Under the pieces are notes generated by a model, which was not told where the DNA came from, ran no database searches, and worked only from the letters and a program-made list of their open reading frames with translations. A program made the position numbers and the translations under genes. This document shows positions 1 to 7,984 of a DNA stretch of 64,000 nucleotides, piece by piece. Each line of letters opens with the position of its first letter. The stretch's first letter is position 1. Source of the DNA: Planctomycetota bacterium (GTDB lineage: Bacteria; Planctomycetota; Phycisphaerae; Phycisphaerales; Zrk34); the NCBI GenBank assembly GCA_016125255.1, contig WGMD01000005.1, positions 52,328-116,327 on the forward strand. Direction: 5' to 3'.

Positions 1-239
1 TCGGCGGACATGGGCACGCGGTGGGGCTGCAAGCGCTGATCGCCGAACGCCTGCCGGTACAGGACGCCGTCGGCGTTGCCGATGAGCAGGACCGCCCCCG
101 GAATCTGCCGGTCGGCGATGGCGCTTTCGATGGCCTGCTCGGCCTGCTTGAGATAGCGCGGGTCCAGCTCCTGCGCCGTCGCCGCACGTACGAGCACGAA
201 ACAAACCACGATCACGAGCACCCATCGCCATGCCGTCAT
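1..239 (-). CDS. Exported serine hydrolase (beta-lactamase/class C family), N-terminal part only
   Basis: The minus-strand frame opens at 239 and runs off the window, so only 79 residues are visible. Residues 1-22 form a signal peptide (hydrophobic VLVIVVCFVLV ending in ATAQ). The mature part has the stretch IPGAVLLIGNADGVLY, the usual N-terminal strand of the serine beta-lactamase/penicillin-binding-like hydrolases. The SxxK nucleophile lies beyond the edge, so activity cannot be judged. It is divergent from the next gene at 321, with about 80 bp between them for promoters. The family call rests on this one motif and is moderate. Confidence 0.6.
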   Translation of the reverse strand, partial: MTAWRWVLVIVVCFVLVRAATAQELDPRYLKQAEQAIESAIADRQIPGAVLLIGNADGVLYRQAFGDQRLQPHRVPMSA

Positions 240-320
240 GAGGGCATTGTACGCCGGGCGATCGCGAAGCGGCGGCGTGTGATATGATGCACCCGCCGCA
301 TTTGCAAGGGGGGTCAAATC

Positions 321-1130
321 ATGGACGAAGTCGAGCTTCAGCCGGCCAAGTCGCGCGTCAACAAATGGCTCGTCGGGTGTCTGGGCGCCACGCTGATCTT
401 CCTCGCGCTTTGCGTGGCCGGTTACTTTTACATCAAGTCCAAGGTCGTCGAATTCATCGCCACGGAGATGCACGATCAGATCGTGCACGAGATTGACGCC
501 TCCGCCCTGCCCGACGATCAGAAGCAGGCGTTCACCGCCATCGCCGACCGGCTCGCCGACGACCTGCGCGCCGGGCGCATCAGCATTTTCGACAAGAAGA
601 GTCTCACCGCCGCGGCGCAGGGCGCGACCACCGAGGCGATCGGCCATCTGAACCTTCCCGACGATCAGAAAGCCGGGCTCATCACGCAGGTCAACCGCGT
701 CGCCGACGGATACCGCGAGGACAAGATCAGCGACGACCAGATGGGCGAGATCTTCGACAAACTTTTCAACGGGCCGTTCGGCGCGTCGATGGGGGCATGG
801 GGCTTCGAAGCGGCGCATGTGTACGGGTCGGGTCTGAGCGATGAGCAAAAAAAGGATGCCGCGATTCAGCTTCGCCGCGTCGCCCGGGGCTACGCCGAGG
901 GCAAAATCAGCAAGTCGGACCTCGACCCGCACTGGCAGAAGATCAGCATCCCCGATCCCGACAAGCCGGGCGAACGGAAGATGAAAGAACACCTCACGGA
1001 CAGCGAGATTCTTGCGTTCATTGAGGACATGCGAACGGAAGCGGACAAAGCGGGCGTGCCCAATGAGCTTTACAAGATCGACTTCGCGACGGAGATGAAG
1101 AAGGCGGTGGATGAAGTCATTGGTGAGTGA
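321..1130 (+). CDS. Membrane-anchored protein of unknown function
   Basis: A protein of 269 residues with one hydrophobic segment at about residues 17-40 (WLVGCLGATLIFLALC...), followed by a mostly hydrophilic helical region. This predicts a single-pass protein with a long extracytoplasmic or periplasmic tail. The tail contains three similar stretches of the form LPDDQKQAFTAIADRL, LPDDQKAGLITQVNRVADGY and LSDEQKKDAAIQLRRVARGY, so it looks like a degenerate internal repeat of about 80 residues. I do not recognise the family. The gene stands alone, and its stop is 10 bp before a GC-rich palindrome that may act as a terminator. Confidence 0.7.
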   Translation: MDEVELQPAKSRVNKWLVGCLGATLIFLALCVAGYFYIKSKVVEFIATEMHDQIVHEIDASALPDDQKQAFTAIADRLADDLRAGRISIFDKKSLTAAAQGATTEAIGHLNLPDDQKAGLITQVNRVADGYREDKISDDQMGEIFDKLFNGPFGASMGAWGFEAAHVYGSGLSDEQKKDAAIQLRRVARGYAEGKISKSDLDPHWQKISIPDPDKPGERKMKEHLTDSEILAFIEDMRTEADKAGVPNELYKIDFATEMKKAVDEVIGE

Positions 1131-1140
1131 CGTTTGAAAT

Positions 1141-1174
1141 CCCCCTCCCAACCTCCCCCTTCGAGGGGGAGGGG
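1141..1174. repeat. CCCTC-family GC-rich palindrome
   Basis: Intergenic palindrome CCTCCCCCTTCGAGGGGGAGG with a purine/pyrimidine bias. It lies between the convergent gene ends at 1130 and 1184. The same type recurs at 4630, 28319, 28414, 32317, 37.9-38.2 kb and 38768. Confidence 0.7.
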
Positions 1175-1183
1175 TCAAGACAA

Positions 1184-2737
1184 TCACTTCGTAAGCCGCT
1201 CTTCAATCACGCGGCGAAAGACCTCTGTCGGAGCGGCTCTTTTTGTCCATTGTTCAAACTGCGCGGCGGCCTGGCGGATGAACATCTCGATGCCGCTGAT
1301 CGTCACGCATCCGCGGGCTGACGCTTCGCGGAGCAGCTTCGTTTGCCGGGGGTTGTAGATCGTGTCGAAGACGACCGTGCCCTCATCGGCGCTGGCCTTG
1401 TCGGGCCAGTCGGTGATCGGCGAGGCGTCGACATTCGGGTGCATGCCCAGCGGGGTGCAGTTGATGAGAATGCGGCAGCAGGATTTGCTCAGGTTCGCCA
1501 TCGGCGCGGCGACGACCTGGCCGGTTTGGCCATTGAACTGTTCGGCGAGTTCGGTTGCCTTGTCGAGCGTGCGGTTGTACACCACGATGGTCGCGCCGTA
1601 GTGGGCGAACCCGGCGACGATCGCGCGGGCGGCGCCTCCGGCCCCGATGACGCCGACACGCTGATCGGCGAGGTCGTCGCGCCCGATATGCATCGCATCG
1701 CAGACGGCGTCGAGCGCGGCGGCGTAGTCGGTGTTGGAGGCATACAGCGCCCCGTCATCGCCGACGGTCAACGTGTTCGCAGCGCCGATGCTTGCGGCGA
1801 GCGGCTCGATGGTTCCGCCGGATTCCGCGACGAAACGCAGCAGATTCTGCTTGTGCGGAATCGTCACCGATGCCCCGCGGAAATGCAGCGGGGCGAAGTC
1901 GAGCCACGCGCCGACGGTGGCCTTGAAGTGCACATAGTCATCGGGAATCAGCAGCGGGAGGTACACGCCGTCGTGATCGGCGGCGTCGAAGCCGGCGTTC
2001 ATGATGTGCGGGCTGAGCGAGTGACCGACGGGGCAGCCGATGACGCCGTACGTGCGGGTCGATTCGGTGAGCTTGTCCCATCGGTAGAGCCGCTTGAGCG
2101 TTTCGACGCCAACCTGTCCCGGCGCGGTCGTCGCGCCGTCATCAAGACCGGCGAACGTCAGAAACGCGCCGAACTTCCTCGCCAGCACGCGCGACGGCAA
2201 GCCCGCTTCGTCCATGCACAAGGCGATCATCGGCTTGACCCGACTCGACAAGAGCTCGAACGCTTCGAGATTGTCGCGCAGCGACCGGGCGCGCCAGGCG
2301 ACTTTGACCACGGAGCAGCGCGCCGCGTCGGCCATGGCGTGCACGCGCTGAAGCAGGTCGGCCGGGCGGGTCTGAAAGTCATGCGACGAGAGAATCACGC
2401 GGGCGCCCTTGGGCGGGCGCAGCCCCTTCTGATAGGCCACCAGCTCCATGTCCAGGTACGCGGCCGGGCAGGCGGCGAAGTCGATGGCGTCGAGCAGATT
2501 CTGCCGGCTGGTCTCGTCGCCTTCGTAATGCCCGCCTTCCCAGACGGGGCGGTTCGTGAGGATGCACGGCAGGGGCGAACGCTTGAGCAGATCGGTGATC
2601 GCTGCGGCGTCGGCTTTCTGTGCGAAATGATCGATGCGATACTCGACCATGTCCGCCCCGCGCTCGGCGGCGAGGGCGGCTCGGGCGAGGGCCGACTCGG
2701 CGGTGTCGACCATGATGGAGACGGTCAGGTACGTCAT
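1184..2737 (-). CDS. aroDE: Bifunctional 3-dehydroquinate dehydratase / shikimate dehydrogenase
   Basis: This 517-residue fusion covers two consecutive steps of the shikimate pathway. Residues 1-220 are a type I dehydroquinase: the conserved VEYRID stretch is at 31-36, the catalytic His is H119 (SSHDF) and the Schiff-base Lys is K145 (VVKVA). Residues 229-517 are shikimate dehydrogenase: GCPVGHSLSP at 234-243, catalytic K296 (TIPHKQ), N321 (GAANTL), D337 (SNTDY), and a GAGGAARA nucleotide-binding loop near 366. The order AroD-AroE matches the fusion known from plants and from some bacteria, including Planctomycetes and Chlamydiae. The product is expected to be cytoplasmic. Shikimate kinase is encoded separately at 51901. 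Confidence 0.96.
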   Translation of the reverse strand: MTYLTVSIMVDTAESALARAALAAERGADMVEYRIDHFAQKADAAAITDLLKRSPLPCILTNRPVWEGGHYEGDETSRQNLLDAIDFAACPAAYLDMELVAYQKGLRPPKGARVILSSHDFQTRPADLLQRVHAMADAARCSVVKVAWRARSLRDNLEAFELLSSRVKPMIALCMDEAGLPSRVLARKFGAFLTFAGLDDGATTAPGQVGVETLKRLYRWDKLTESTRTYGVIGCPVGHSLSPHIMNAGFDAADHDGVYLPLLIPDDYVHFKATVGAWLDFAPLHFRGASVTIPHKQNLLRFVAESGGTIEPLAASIGAANTLTVGDDGALYASNTDYAAALDAVCDAMHIGRDDLADQRVGVIGAGGAARAIVAGFAHYGATIVVYNRTLDKATELAEQFNGQTGQVVAAPMANLSKSCCRILINCTPLGMHPNVDASPITDWPDKASADEGTVVFDTIYNPRQTKLLREASARGCVTISGIEMFIRQAAAQFEQWTKRAAPTEVFRRVIEERLTK

Positions 2738-2832
2738 CGGGGCCAGTATAGCCGGGCGCGCCGGGGGTGCCGGACCCGACGGCGCGGCAACTTGAACGAG
2801 CGGGTCGGATGGCTAGAATGTTCGCTCCCCCT

Positions 2833-2916
2833 GGGCGGTTGCCTGAGCGGCCAAAAGGGACGGGCTGTAAACCCGTTGACGTAAAGTCTACGAAGGTTCG
2901 AATCCTTCACCGCCCA
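2833..2916 (+). tRNA. tRNA-Tyr (GTA)
   Basis: The 84-nt gene has a perfect 7-bp acceptor stem (GGGCGGT with ACCGCCC, discriminator A2916). The anticodon stem ACGGG/CCCGT closes the loop CTGTAAA, with anticodon GTA at 2867-2869. It has a long class II variable arm, as bacterial tRNA-Tyr does, and the T arm GGTTCGAATCC. No CCA is encoded. Confidence 0.97.
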
Positions 2917-2953
2917 TTTCCCCGCCGATTCGCGCCCTTCGATCGATCGCAGC

Positions 2954-3691
2954 ATGGCACACGCACCGCTCTACATCGCCATGTGGTCCGGCCCGCGTAA
3001 TGTGTCGACCGCCATGATGCGAAGCTGGGGCCAGCGACCCGACACCTTCGTCACCGACGAACCCCTCTACGCGCATTACCTTTCCGTCACCGGCCTGCCG
3101 CATCCGGGGGCGGACGAAACCATCGCACATCACGAAGCCGACTGGCGCCGCGTCGCCGCCTGGCTCACCGGCCCGATTCCCGAGGGCCGGACGGTGTGGT
3201 ATCAGAAGCACATGGCGCATCATCTTCTGCCGATGATCGAGCATGACTGGCTTGAGAAGTTGACGCACTGTTTTCTGATTCGCGAGCCGCGGGAGATGAT
3301 CACTTCGCTCATCGAGTTCATCCCGCACCCGACGATTTACGACACGGGGCTGCCGCAGCAGGTGGAGATTTTCGATCAGGTCGTGAAGCGCACGGGCGCG
3401 GTGCCGCCGGTCGTGGACGGGGCGGATGTGCTGCGCGATCCGCGCGGCATGATGACGAAACTCTGCCAGCGCCTCGGCCTCGAGTTCACCGAAGACATGC
3501 TCCGCTGGCCCCCCGGCCCGCGGAAGACCGATGGCGTCTGGGCCAAACACTGGTACGCCAAGGTCGAGAAGACCACCGGGTTCGGACCGTATCAACCCAA
3601 GGACATCCCCGTGCCCGATGCGCTCAAGCATCTCATCCCCGAATGCGAACGCCTCTACCAATACCTTCACCAGCACCGCCTCCCCGTTTAG
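2954..3691 (+). CDS. Sulfotransferase-like P-loop protein
   Basis: A 245-residue protein with the N-terminal nucleotide-binding stretch WSGPRNVSTAMM (11-22), a variant of the 5'-PAPS loop, and FLIREPREMITSL further on, which resembles the 3'-phosphate-binding arginine/serine motif of sulfotransferases. It is followed after 30 bp by a class IV aminotransferase on the same strand. In Arabidopsis, BCAT-like proteins join a P-loop domain of this type to such an aminotransferase, so the two genes probably act together (family knowledge recalled, not searched). Its stop codon overlaps a REP element. The substrate is unknown. Confidence 0.75.
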   Translation: MAHAPLYIAMWSGPRNVSTAMMRSWGQRPDTFVTDEPLYAHYLSVTGLPHPGADETIAHHEADWRRVAAWLTGPIPEGRTVWYQKHMAHHLLPMIEHDWLEKLTHCFLIREPREMITSLIEFIPHPTIYDTGLPQQVEIFDQVVKRTGAVPPVVDGADVLRDPRGMMTKLCQRLGLEFTEDMLRWPPGPRKTDGVWAKHWYAKVEKTTGFGPYQPKDIPVPDALKHLIPECERLYQYLHQHRLPV

Positions 3692-3712
3692 CGGCGGGGC
3701 GTCGCACCGCGT
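3686..3712 (+). repeat. REP element, GGCGGGGC subtype (degenerate right arm)
   Basis: GTTTAGCGGCGGGGCGTCGC followed by ACCGCG. It overlaps the stop codon (TAG) of the sulfotransferase-like gene. It belongs to the family that frames the RAYT gene at 44.7-45.4 kb. Confidence 0.75.
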
Positions 3713-3721
3713 GTCGTCACC

Positions 3722-4621
3722 ATGCTTCAAACCTTCAACGAAAAAAACCGCAACCTCATCGTCTGCGTCAACGGCAAGCTCACGCACCGCGACGAAGCGG
3801 CCATCAACCCCTTCGATTCGTCCGTGCAGAACGGCGACGCGGTATGGGAAGGTCTGCGGCTCTACGACGGCCGCATCTTCAAACTCACCGAACACCTCGC
3901 CCGACTGCGCAAGTCCGCCACGATGCTCTCGTATGTCAACATCCCCGACGACGCCACGATCATCGACCAACTCAAAAAGACCCTCGCGGCGAACCAGATG
4001 CACGACGGCGTCCACATCCGCCTGACCCTCACGCGCGGCCCCAAGTACACCTCCGGTCTCGACCCGCGCGTCAACCTCGGCACGCCGACGCTCATCATCC
4101 TCCCCGAGCATAAACCTCCCGTCTTCAATCGCGACGGCATCACGCTCATCACCGCAAACATCCGTCGCCCCAATCCCGATGTGCTCAATCAGCACATTCA
4201 CAGTTCCAACCAGCTCACCTCGATTCTCGCCAAGCTCGAAGCCAATGCCGCGCATGCCGACGACGCCCTGCTCCTCGATCAGCGCGGCTACCTCGCTGAG
4301 ACGAGCTCGACGCATGTGTTCATCGTCGAGGGCGACACCGTGGTGACGCCGACGACTTTCGCCTGCCCCGAAGGCATCACCCGCGCGACGATCCTCGAAC
4401 TGTGCAGACAGCACCACATGGCGCACGAAGTCTGCGATATCACGCCACGGCGCATGCACGCGGCGGACGAGATGTTCGTCACCGGCACGATGGGCGAACT
4501 GGTCCCCGTGCTGTCGGTTGACGGCCGGGCAATCGGTGACGGAAAATCGCGTGCAATCACGGACCGGCTCACGCAGTTGTTCAAAGAGCTGACCCGGACC
4601 CAAGGCGTCCCCGTCTGCTGA
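3722..4621 (+). CDS. Class IV aminotransferase (branched-chain aminotransferase-like)
   Basis: A protein of 299 residues with the fold-type IV PLP pattern: NGDAVWEGLRLYDGRIFKLTEH at the front, LAETSSTHVFIV and PEGITRATILELC (phosphate-binding region) towards the end. The stretch that normally carries the PLP lysine (as in the D-amino-acid aminotransferase motif IKSLN) reads IHSSNQL here, so His stands where Lys is expected. It therefore may not be a classical transaminase. It follows the sulfotransferase-like gene at 2954 by 30 bp. The ATG at 3722 is the first start in frame after that stop. The family call is firm; the reaction is uncertain. Confidence 0.85.
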   Translation: MLQTFNEKNRNLIVCVNGKLTHRDEAAINPFDSSVQNGDAVWEGLRLYDGRIFKLTEHLARLRKSATMLSYVNIPDDATIIDQLKKTLAANQMHDGVHIRLTLTRGPKYTSGLDPRVNLGTPTLIILPEHKPPVFNRDGITLITANIRRPNPDVLNQHIHSSNQLTSILAKLEANAAHADDALLLDQRGYLAETSSTHVFIVEGDTVVTPTTFACPEGITRATILELCRQHHMAHEVCDITPRRMHAADEMFVTGTMGELVPVLSVDGRAIGDGKSRAITDRLTQLFKELTRTQGVPVC

Positions 4622-4629
4622 GCGACATA

Positions 4630-4651
4630 CCTCCCCCGCGAGGGGGAGGGG
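4630..4651. repeat. CCCTC-family palindrome
   Basis: CCTCCCCCGCGAGGGGGAGG just after the aminotransferase stop. It is a perfect inverted repeat and a possible attenuator ahead of the next gene. Confidence 0.7.
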
Positions 4652-4692
4652 TGACAAAGACCGAGGTTATTCAACTCATTGGAGATCGCATC

Positions 4693-5991
4693 ATGCGACG
4701 TATTGCCGCCAGCTTCCTGCTCGTGCTCAGTCTTGTCATGAGTGCCTACGCCGAGGACCTCGCCAAGCCGCTGGACAAGATGGACCCGCAGGCGGGCGAC
4801 ACCATCGTCTTCCTCGGCGACTCGATCACGCATCAATGTCTTTACACGCAATACGTGGAGGATTATTTCTACACGCGCTATCCGGCGATGCGGGTTCACT
4901 TCTACAACTCGGGCGTCAGCGGCGACATCGCGGCCGACGCGCTGAAGCGTTTCGACATCGACGTGGCGGAGCTTCATCCCAAATATGTGACGATCCTGTT
5001 GGGCATGAACGATGCGTCGTACCGCGACTGGGACAAGGGGACGTTCGATCGCTACGAACACGACATGACGGAGGTGCTCGATCGGATCTCCAAGCTGGGC
5101 GCGACGGCGATCGCCATGAAGCCGACGATGCATGATTTTCGCGCGTGGCAGATTCGGCCGACGGGTCAGTGGAAGCTGCCCAAGGATGAGCACGATGCGA
5201 AGATGTACAACGCGGTGCTGAGCTACTACGGGGCGTGGCTCCAGCAGGCGTCGATGGATCGCGGGCTGGGCGTCGTCGATCTGAGCAGCCCGCTCAGCCA
5301 GTACACGCTCGAAGCCCGCCGCACTGATGCGAACTTCACCATGATCCCCGACTCCGTGCACCCGGATCCGAACGGGCACGCCATCATGGCTTTCGAACTG
5401 CTTCAGACGATGCACCCCGACCGGGCGGTCAGCAGGCTCACCGCCATCTGTCGCGACGGGACATGGCAGATCAAAGGCGGCGACGTGACGGACGTCAGCG
5501 GCGATGCATCGCGCCTCAAGTTCACGTTCACCGCCAAGGCGCTTCCGTGGGTCCTGCCATCCGAAGCGTCGCGCGGGTTTGCGATGACCCATGCCGGTCA
5601 CAAGATGTCCAACGAGCGGCTCTCCGTCGTCGGCCTCGCGCCCGGCAAGTACAAGCTGACGATCGACGGCGTCGAAATCGGCACCTACACCAACGTTATG
5701 CTCGGCGGCAAAGTCGAACTCGAAAACAACGACAAGACCCCGCAGTATCAGCAGGCCCTGGCGGTGGCGATGCTCAACAAAGAGCGGAACGACAAGGCGG
5801 TGCACCCCATGCGCGACCGCTTCGGCCAGCTCAAAGGGCAGGTCCACAAGGGCGGGCCGGACGAGGCGTGGATGGCCAAGTTCAAGGACGATGTGGCGGC
5901 CTTTCGCAAGGCGGCCGACGATTATGAGTCGAAGATTTACGATTTGGCGCAGCCCAAGCCGCGGGTGTACGAGCTGACGAAAGTCGATTGA
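4693..5991 (+). CDS. Exported SGNH/GDSL-type esterase
   Basis: The start at 4693 is preferred because GGAG lies 8 bp upstream and the product then begins with a clear signal peptide (MRRIAASFLLVLSLVMSAYAED). A longer reading from 4651 would bury it. The mature protein begins the catalytic domain with TIVFLGDSITHQ (block I, nucleophile Ser in GDS), NSGVSGDIAADAL (block II Gly), ILLGMNDAS (block III Asn) and DSVHPDPNGHAIMA (block V Asp and His). This set is the complete SGNH hydrolase signature. The C-terminal 180 residues are an added beta-rich/helical part often found in planctomycete SGNH proteins. Likely a carbohydrate deacetylase or esterase; substrate unknown. Confidence 0.9.
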   Translation: MRRIAASFLLVLSLVMSAYAEDLAKPLDKMDPQAGDTIVFLGDSITHQCLYTQYVEDYFYTRYPAMRVHFYNSGVSGDIAADALKRFDIDVAELHPKYVTILLGMNDASYRDWDKGTFDRYEHDMTEVLDRISKLGATAIAMKPTMHDFRAWQIRPTGQWKLPKDEHDAKMYNAVLSYYGAWLQQASMDRGLGVVDLSSPLSQYTLEARRTDANFTMIPDSVHPDPNGHAIMAFELLQTMHPDRAVSRLTAICRDGTWQIKGGDVTDVSGDASRLKFTFTAKALPWVLPSEASRGFAMTHAGHKMSNERLSVVGLAPGKYKLTIDGVEIGTYTNVMLGGKVELENNDKTPQYQQALAVAMLNKERNDKAVHPMRDRFGQLKGQVHKGGPDEAWMAKFKDDVAAFRKAADDYESKIYDLAQPKPRVYELTKVD

Positions 5992-6036
5992 CTTGCCGGA
6001 TGATGGACGGGCGGGCGGCTGTTACAATGCCCGTCT

Positions 6037-7338
6037 ATGGCCACGCTCATCGAACAGGTTGAACAATGGGGCGTCGTCGGGGCCGGCGGCGCGGGGTTCC
6101 CCACGCACGTCAAGCTCAAGGCGCAGGCGAAGACGATCATTCTCAACGGCGCCGAATGCGAACCATTGCTCCACAAAGACAAGGAGCTGATGAAGGCATA
6201 CGGCAAGGAAGTGATCGACGGGCTCGAACAGGCCCGCCAGCAGGTTGGGGCTGAGGAAGCGATCGTCGGCATCAAGGGTAAGTACACCGATGTGATCGAA
6301 GCGATGCAGGCGATTCTTCCGCCGCAGCATCGCATCGCCGCGCTGAGCGATTCGTATCCCGCCGGCGATGAGTTCATTCTCGTCTATGACACGACCGGCA
6401 AGATCATTCAGCCCGGCGGGATTCCTTTGCACGTCGGTTGCGTCGTCATCAATGTCGAAACCGCCATGAACATCGCCCGCGCCAAACCGGTCACGCGCAA
6501 GTATCTGACTGTCGCCGGGGCGGTGCATCATCCCGTGACGATCGGCATCCCGATCGGCGCGACCTTCGCCGAGGCGATCGAGCTGGCCGGCGGAGCGACC
6601 GTGAGCGATCCGGTCGTGCTCGTCGGCGGAGCGATGATGGGCAAGTACAGCGAAGACCTCACCACGCCGATCACCAAAACGACCGGCGGGCTCATCGTCC
6701 TCGGTCGCGACCACCCGCTCGTCGCCCGCTACACCAAAACATGGAAACAGGTCGAGACCATCGGGGCCTCCGGCTGCGATCAATGCTACTTCTGCACGTT
6801 CTACTGCCCGCGATATCTGCTGGGTCATCCCATCGAGCCACACCTGGCGATGCGCTCGCTTCAGTTCAACATGGCGGGCGAAGTGAACGTCATCGGCACC
6901 GAGTTCTGCTGCGAGTGCAACCTGTGCACGATGATGAGCTGCCCGGAAGACCTCTACCCCGCGCAGGTCTGCGGGGAGAACAAGCACCGCATCCTCGCGT
7001 CGGGCAATCGATGGAAGACCGAGGCCGAGGAGCATCGCCCGGAACTGCACCTCGATAATCGCCGCGTGCCGATCGCCCGGCTGATCTTGAAACTCGGCCT
7101 GAGCCAGTTCACGAACAAGGGCCCGCTGCATGACAACGGGTTCATGCCCAAGCGCATCGTGCTTCCCCTCAAGCAGCACGCCGGCCCGCCCGCCGAGCCG
7201 ATCGTCAAAGTCGGCGACCGCGTCAGCGAAGGCGACGTCATCGCCCGTCCCGCCCCCGGCAAACTCGGCGCGCCAATCCACGCCTCCATCACCGGCAAAG
7301 TCACCGCCGTCTCCGACAAAGTGATCATCGAGTCCTAA
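6037..7338 (+). CDS. pduS: RnfC/PduS-like iron-sulfur flavoprotein
   Basis: A protein of 433 residues. The N-terminal GAGGAGFPTHVK (15-26) and ILNGAECEPLL (35-45) are the Rnf_C/Nqo1-type NADH and FMN binding motifs. Two ferredoxin-like clusters follow: C247-x2-C250-x2-C253-x3-C257P and C291-x2-C294-x2-C297-x4-C302P. The C-terminus is an RnfC-type barrel sandwich domain. The size and order match PduS, the cobalamin reductase/electron-transfer protein of propanediol microcompartments. A PduT-like shell gene follows 52 bp downstream, separated by a REP element. Probably moves electrons from NADH to the cluster of the shell protein. No B12-dependent diol dehydratase or other shell gene is nearby, so the pathway is unclear. 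Confidence 0.88.
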   Translation: MATLIEQVEQWGVVGAGGAGFPTHVKLKAQAKTIILNGAECEPLLHKDKELMKAYGKEVIDGLEQARQQVGAEEAIVGIKGKYTDVIEAMQAILPPQHRIAALSDSYPAGDEFILVYDTTGKIIQPGGIPLHVGCVVINVETAMNIARAKPVTRKYLTVAGAVHHPVTIGIPIGATFAEAIELAGGATVSDPVVLVGGAMMGKYSEDLTTPITKTTGGLIVLGRDHPLVARYTKTWKQVETIGASGCDQCYFCTFYCPRYLLGHPIEPHLAMRSLQFNMAGEVNVIGTEFCCECNLCTMMSCPEDLYPAQVCGENKHRILASGNRWKTEAEEHRPELHLDNRRVPIARLILKLGLSQFTNKGPLHDNGFMPKRIVLPLKQHAGPPAEPIVKVGDRVSEGDVIARPAPGKLGAPIHASITGKVTAVSDKVIIES

Positions 7339-7339
7339 C

Positions 7340-7370
7340 GTTTAGCGGCGGGGCATCGCCCCGCGCTTCC
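7340..7370 (+). repeat. REP element, GGCGGGGC subtype
   Basis: GTTTAGCGGCGGGGCATCGC followed by CCCGCGCTTCC. The hairpin GGCGGGGC-ATC-GCCCCGC sits between the PduS-like and PduT-like genes, so it may attenuate or stabilise their shared transcript. Confidence 0.85.
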
Positions 7371-7390
7371 CCGCTTCGGATTGCACCGAC

Positions 7391-7963
7391 ATGAACGCCA
7401 AAACACAACAGGCCGTGGGCATGATCGAACTGACGAGCGTCGGCATCGGGCATCTGGTGCAGGACGCCATGCTCAAAGCCGCCTCCGTCAAACTCCTGCT
7501 CGCCCGCACGATCTGCTCCGGCAAGTACATCATCATCGTCTGCGGCGACGTCGCGCCCGTGCAGGCCAGCGTCACCGCCGGTCTCGACGCCGCCCCCGAC
7601 GGCATCATCGATCACTTCGTCATCGCCAACGCCCACCCCGATGTCTACGCCGCGCTCGGACAGAGCGTGCAGCTCAACGTCTCGGCCGGCAGCTATCCGT
7701 CCGTGGGCATTCTCGAAACGTTCAGCTCCGCCAGCGCGCTCGAAGCCGCCGACGCCGCCGTCAAAGCGGCCAACATCAAAATCTTCAAGATTCATGTCGC
7801 CATGGCCTTGGGCGGCAAAGGCCTGGTGATGTTCGCCGGGTCGATCTCCGATTGCCGCGCCGCCCTCGACGCCGCCGTCGCCGTCGTCAAACCCAAGGGC
7901 CTGCTCGTCTCGGCCGTGACCATTCCCCGCCCGAGCCGCGAGCTGTTCGTCGATTACATCTGA
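7391..7963 (+). CDS. pduT: PduT-like trimeric BMC shell protein (tandem BMC domains)
   Basis: A protein of 190 residues with two BMC domains. The first starts QAVGMIELTSVGIGHLVQDAML (8-29) and the second SVGILETFSSASALEAADAAVK (about 100-121), each followed by a KIIIV/KGLVMFAG strand. It aligns along its length with Salmonella PduT, as recalled. C42 in the stretch RTICSGK matches the PduT cysteine that holds a [4Fe-4S] cluster in the trimer pore. The tail IPRPSRELFVDYI matches the PduT ending IPRP. With the PduS-like neighbour this predicts an electron conduit through a protein shell. Other BMC-H or BMC-P genes are absent here and would have to be elsewhere. Confidence 0.9.
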   Translation: MNAKTQQAVGMIELTSVGIGHLVQDAMLKAASVKLLLARTICSGKYIIIVCGDVAPVQASVTAGLDAAPDGIIDHFVIANAHPDVYAALGQSVQLNVSAGSYPSVGILETFSSASALEAADAAVKAANIKIFKIHVAMALGGKGLVMFAGSISDCRAALDAAVAVVKPKGLLVSAVTIPRPSRELFVDYI

Positions 7964-7984
7964 ACCGCAACGGGAAGTGACCCC

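Noticed and set aside
2888..4657. A 589-codon minus-strand frame across tRNA-Tyr and two plus-strand genes
   Set aside because: It runs through a tRNA and shadows two genes with clear motifs. No plausible product.
4288..5847. A 519-codon minus-strand frame
   Set aside because: Antisense shadow of the aminotransferase end and the SGNH hydrolase gene, both well supported.
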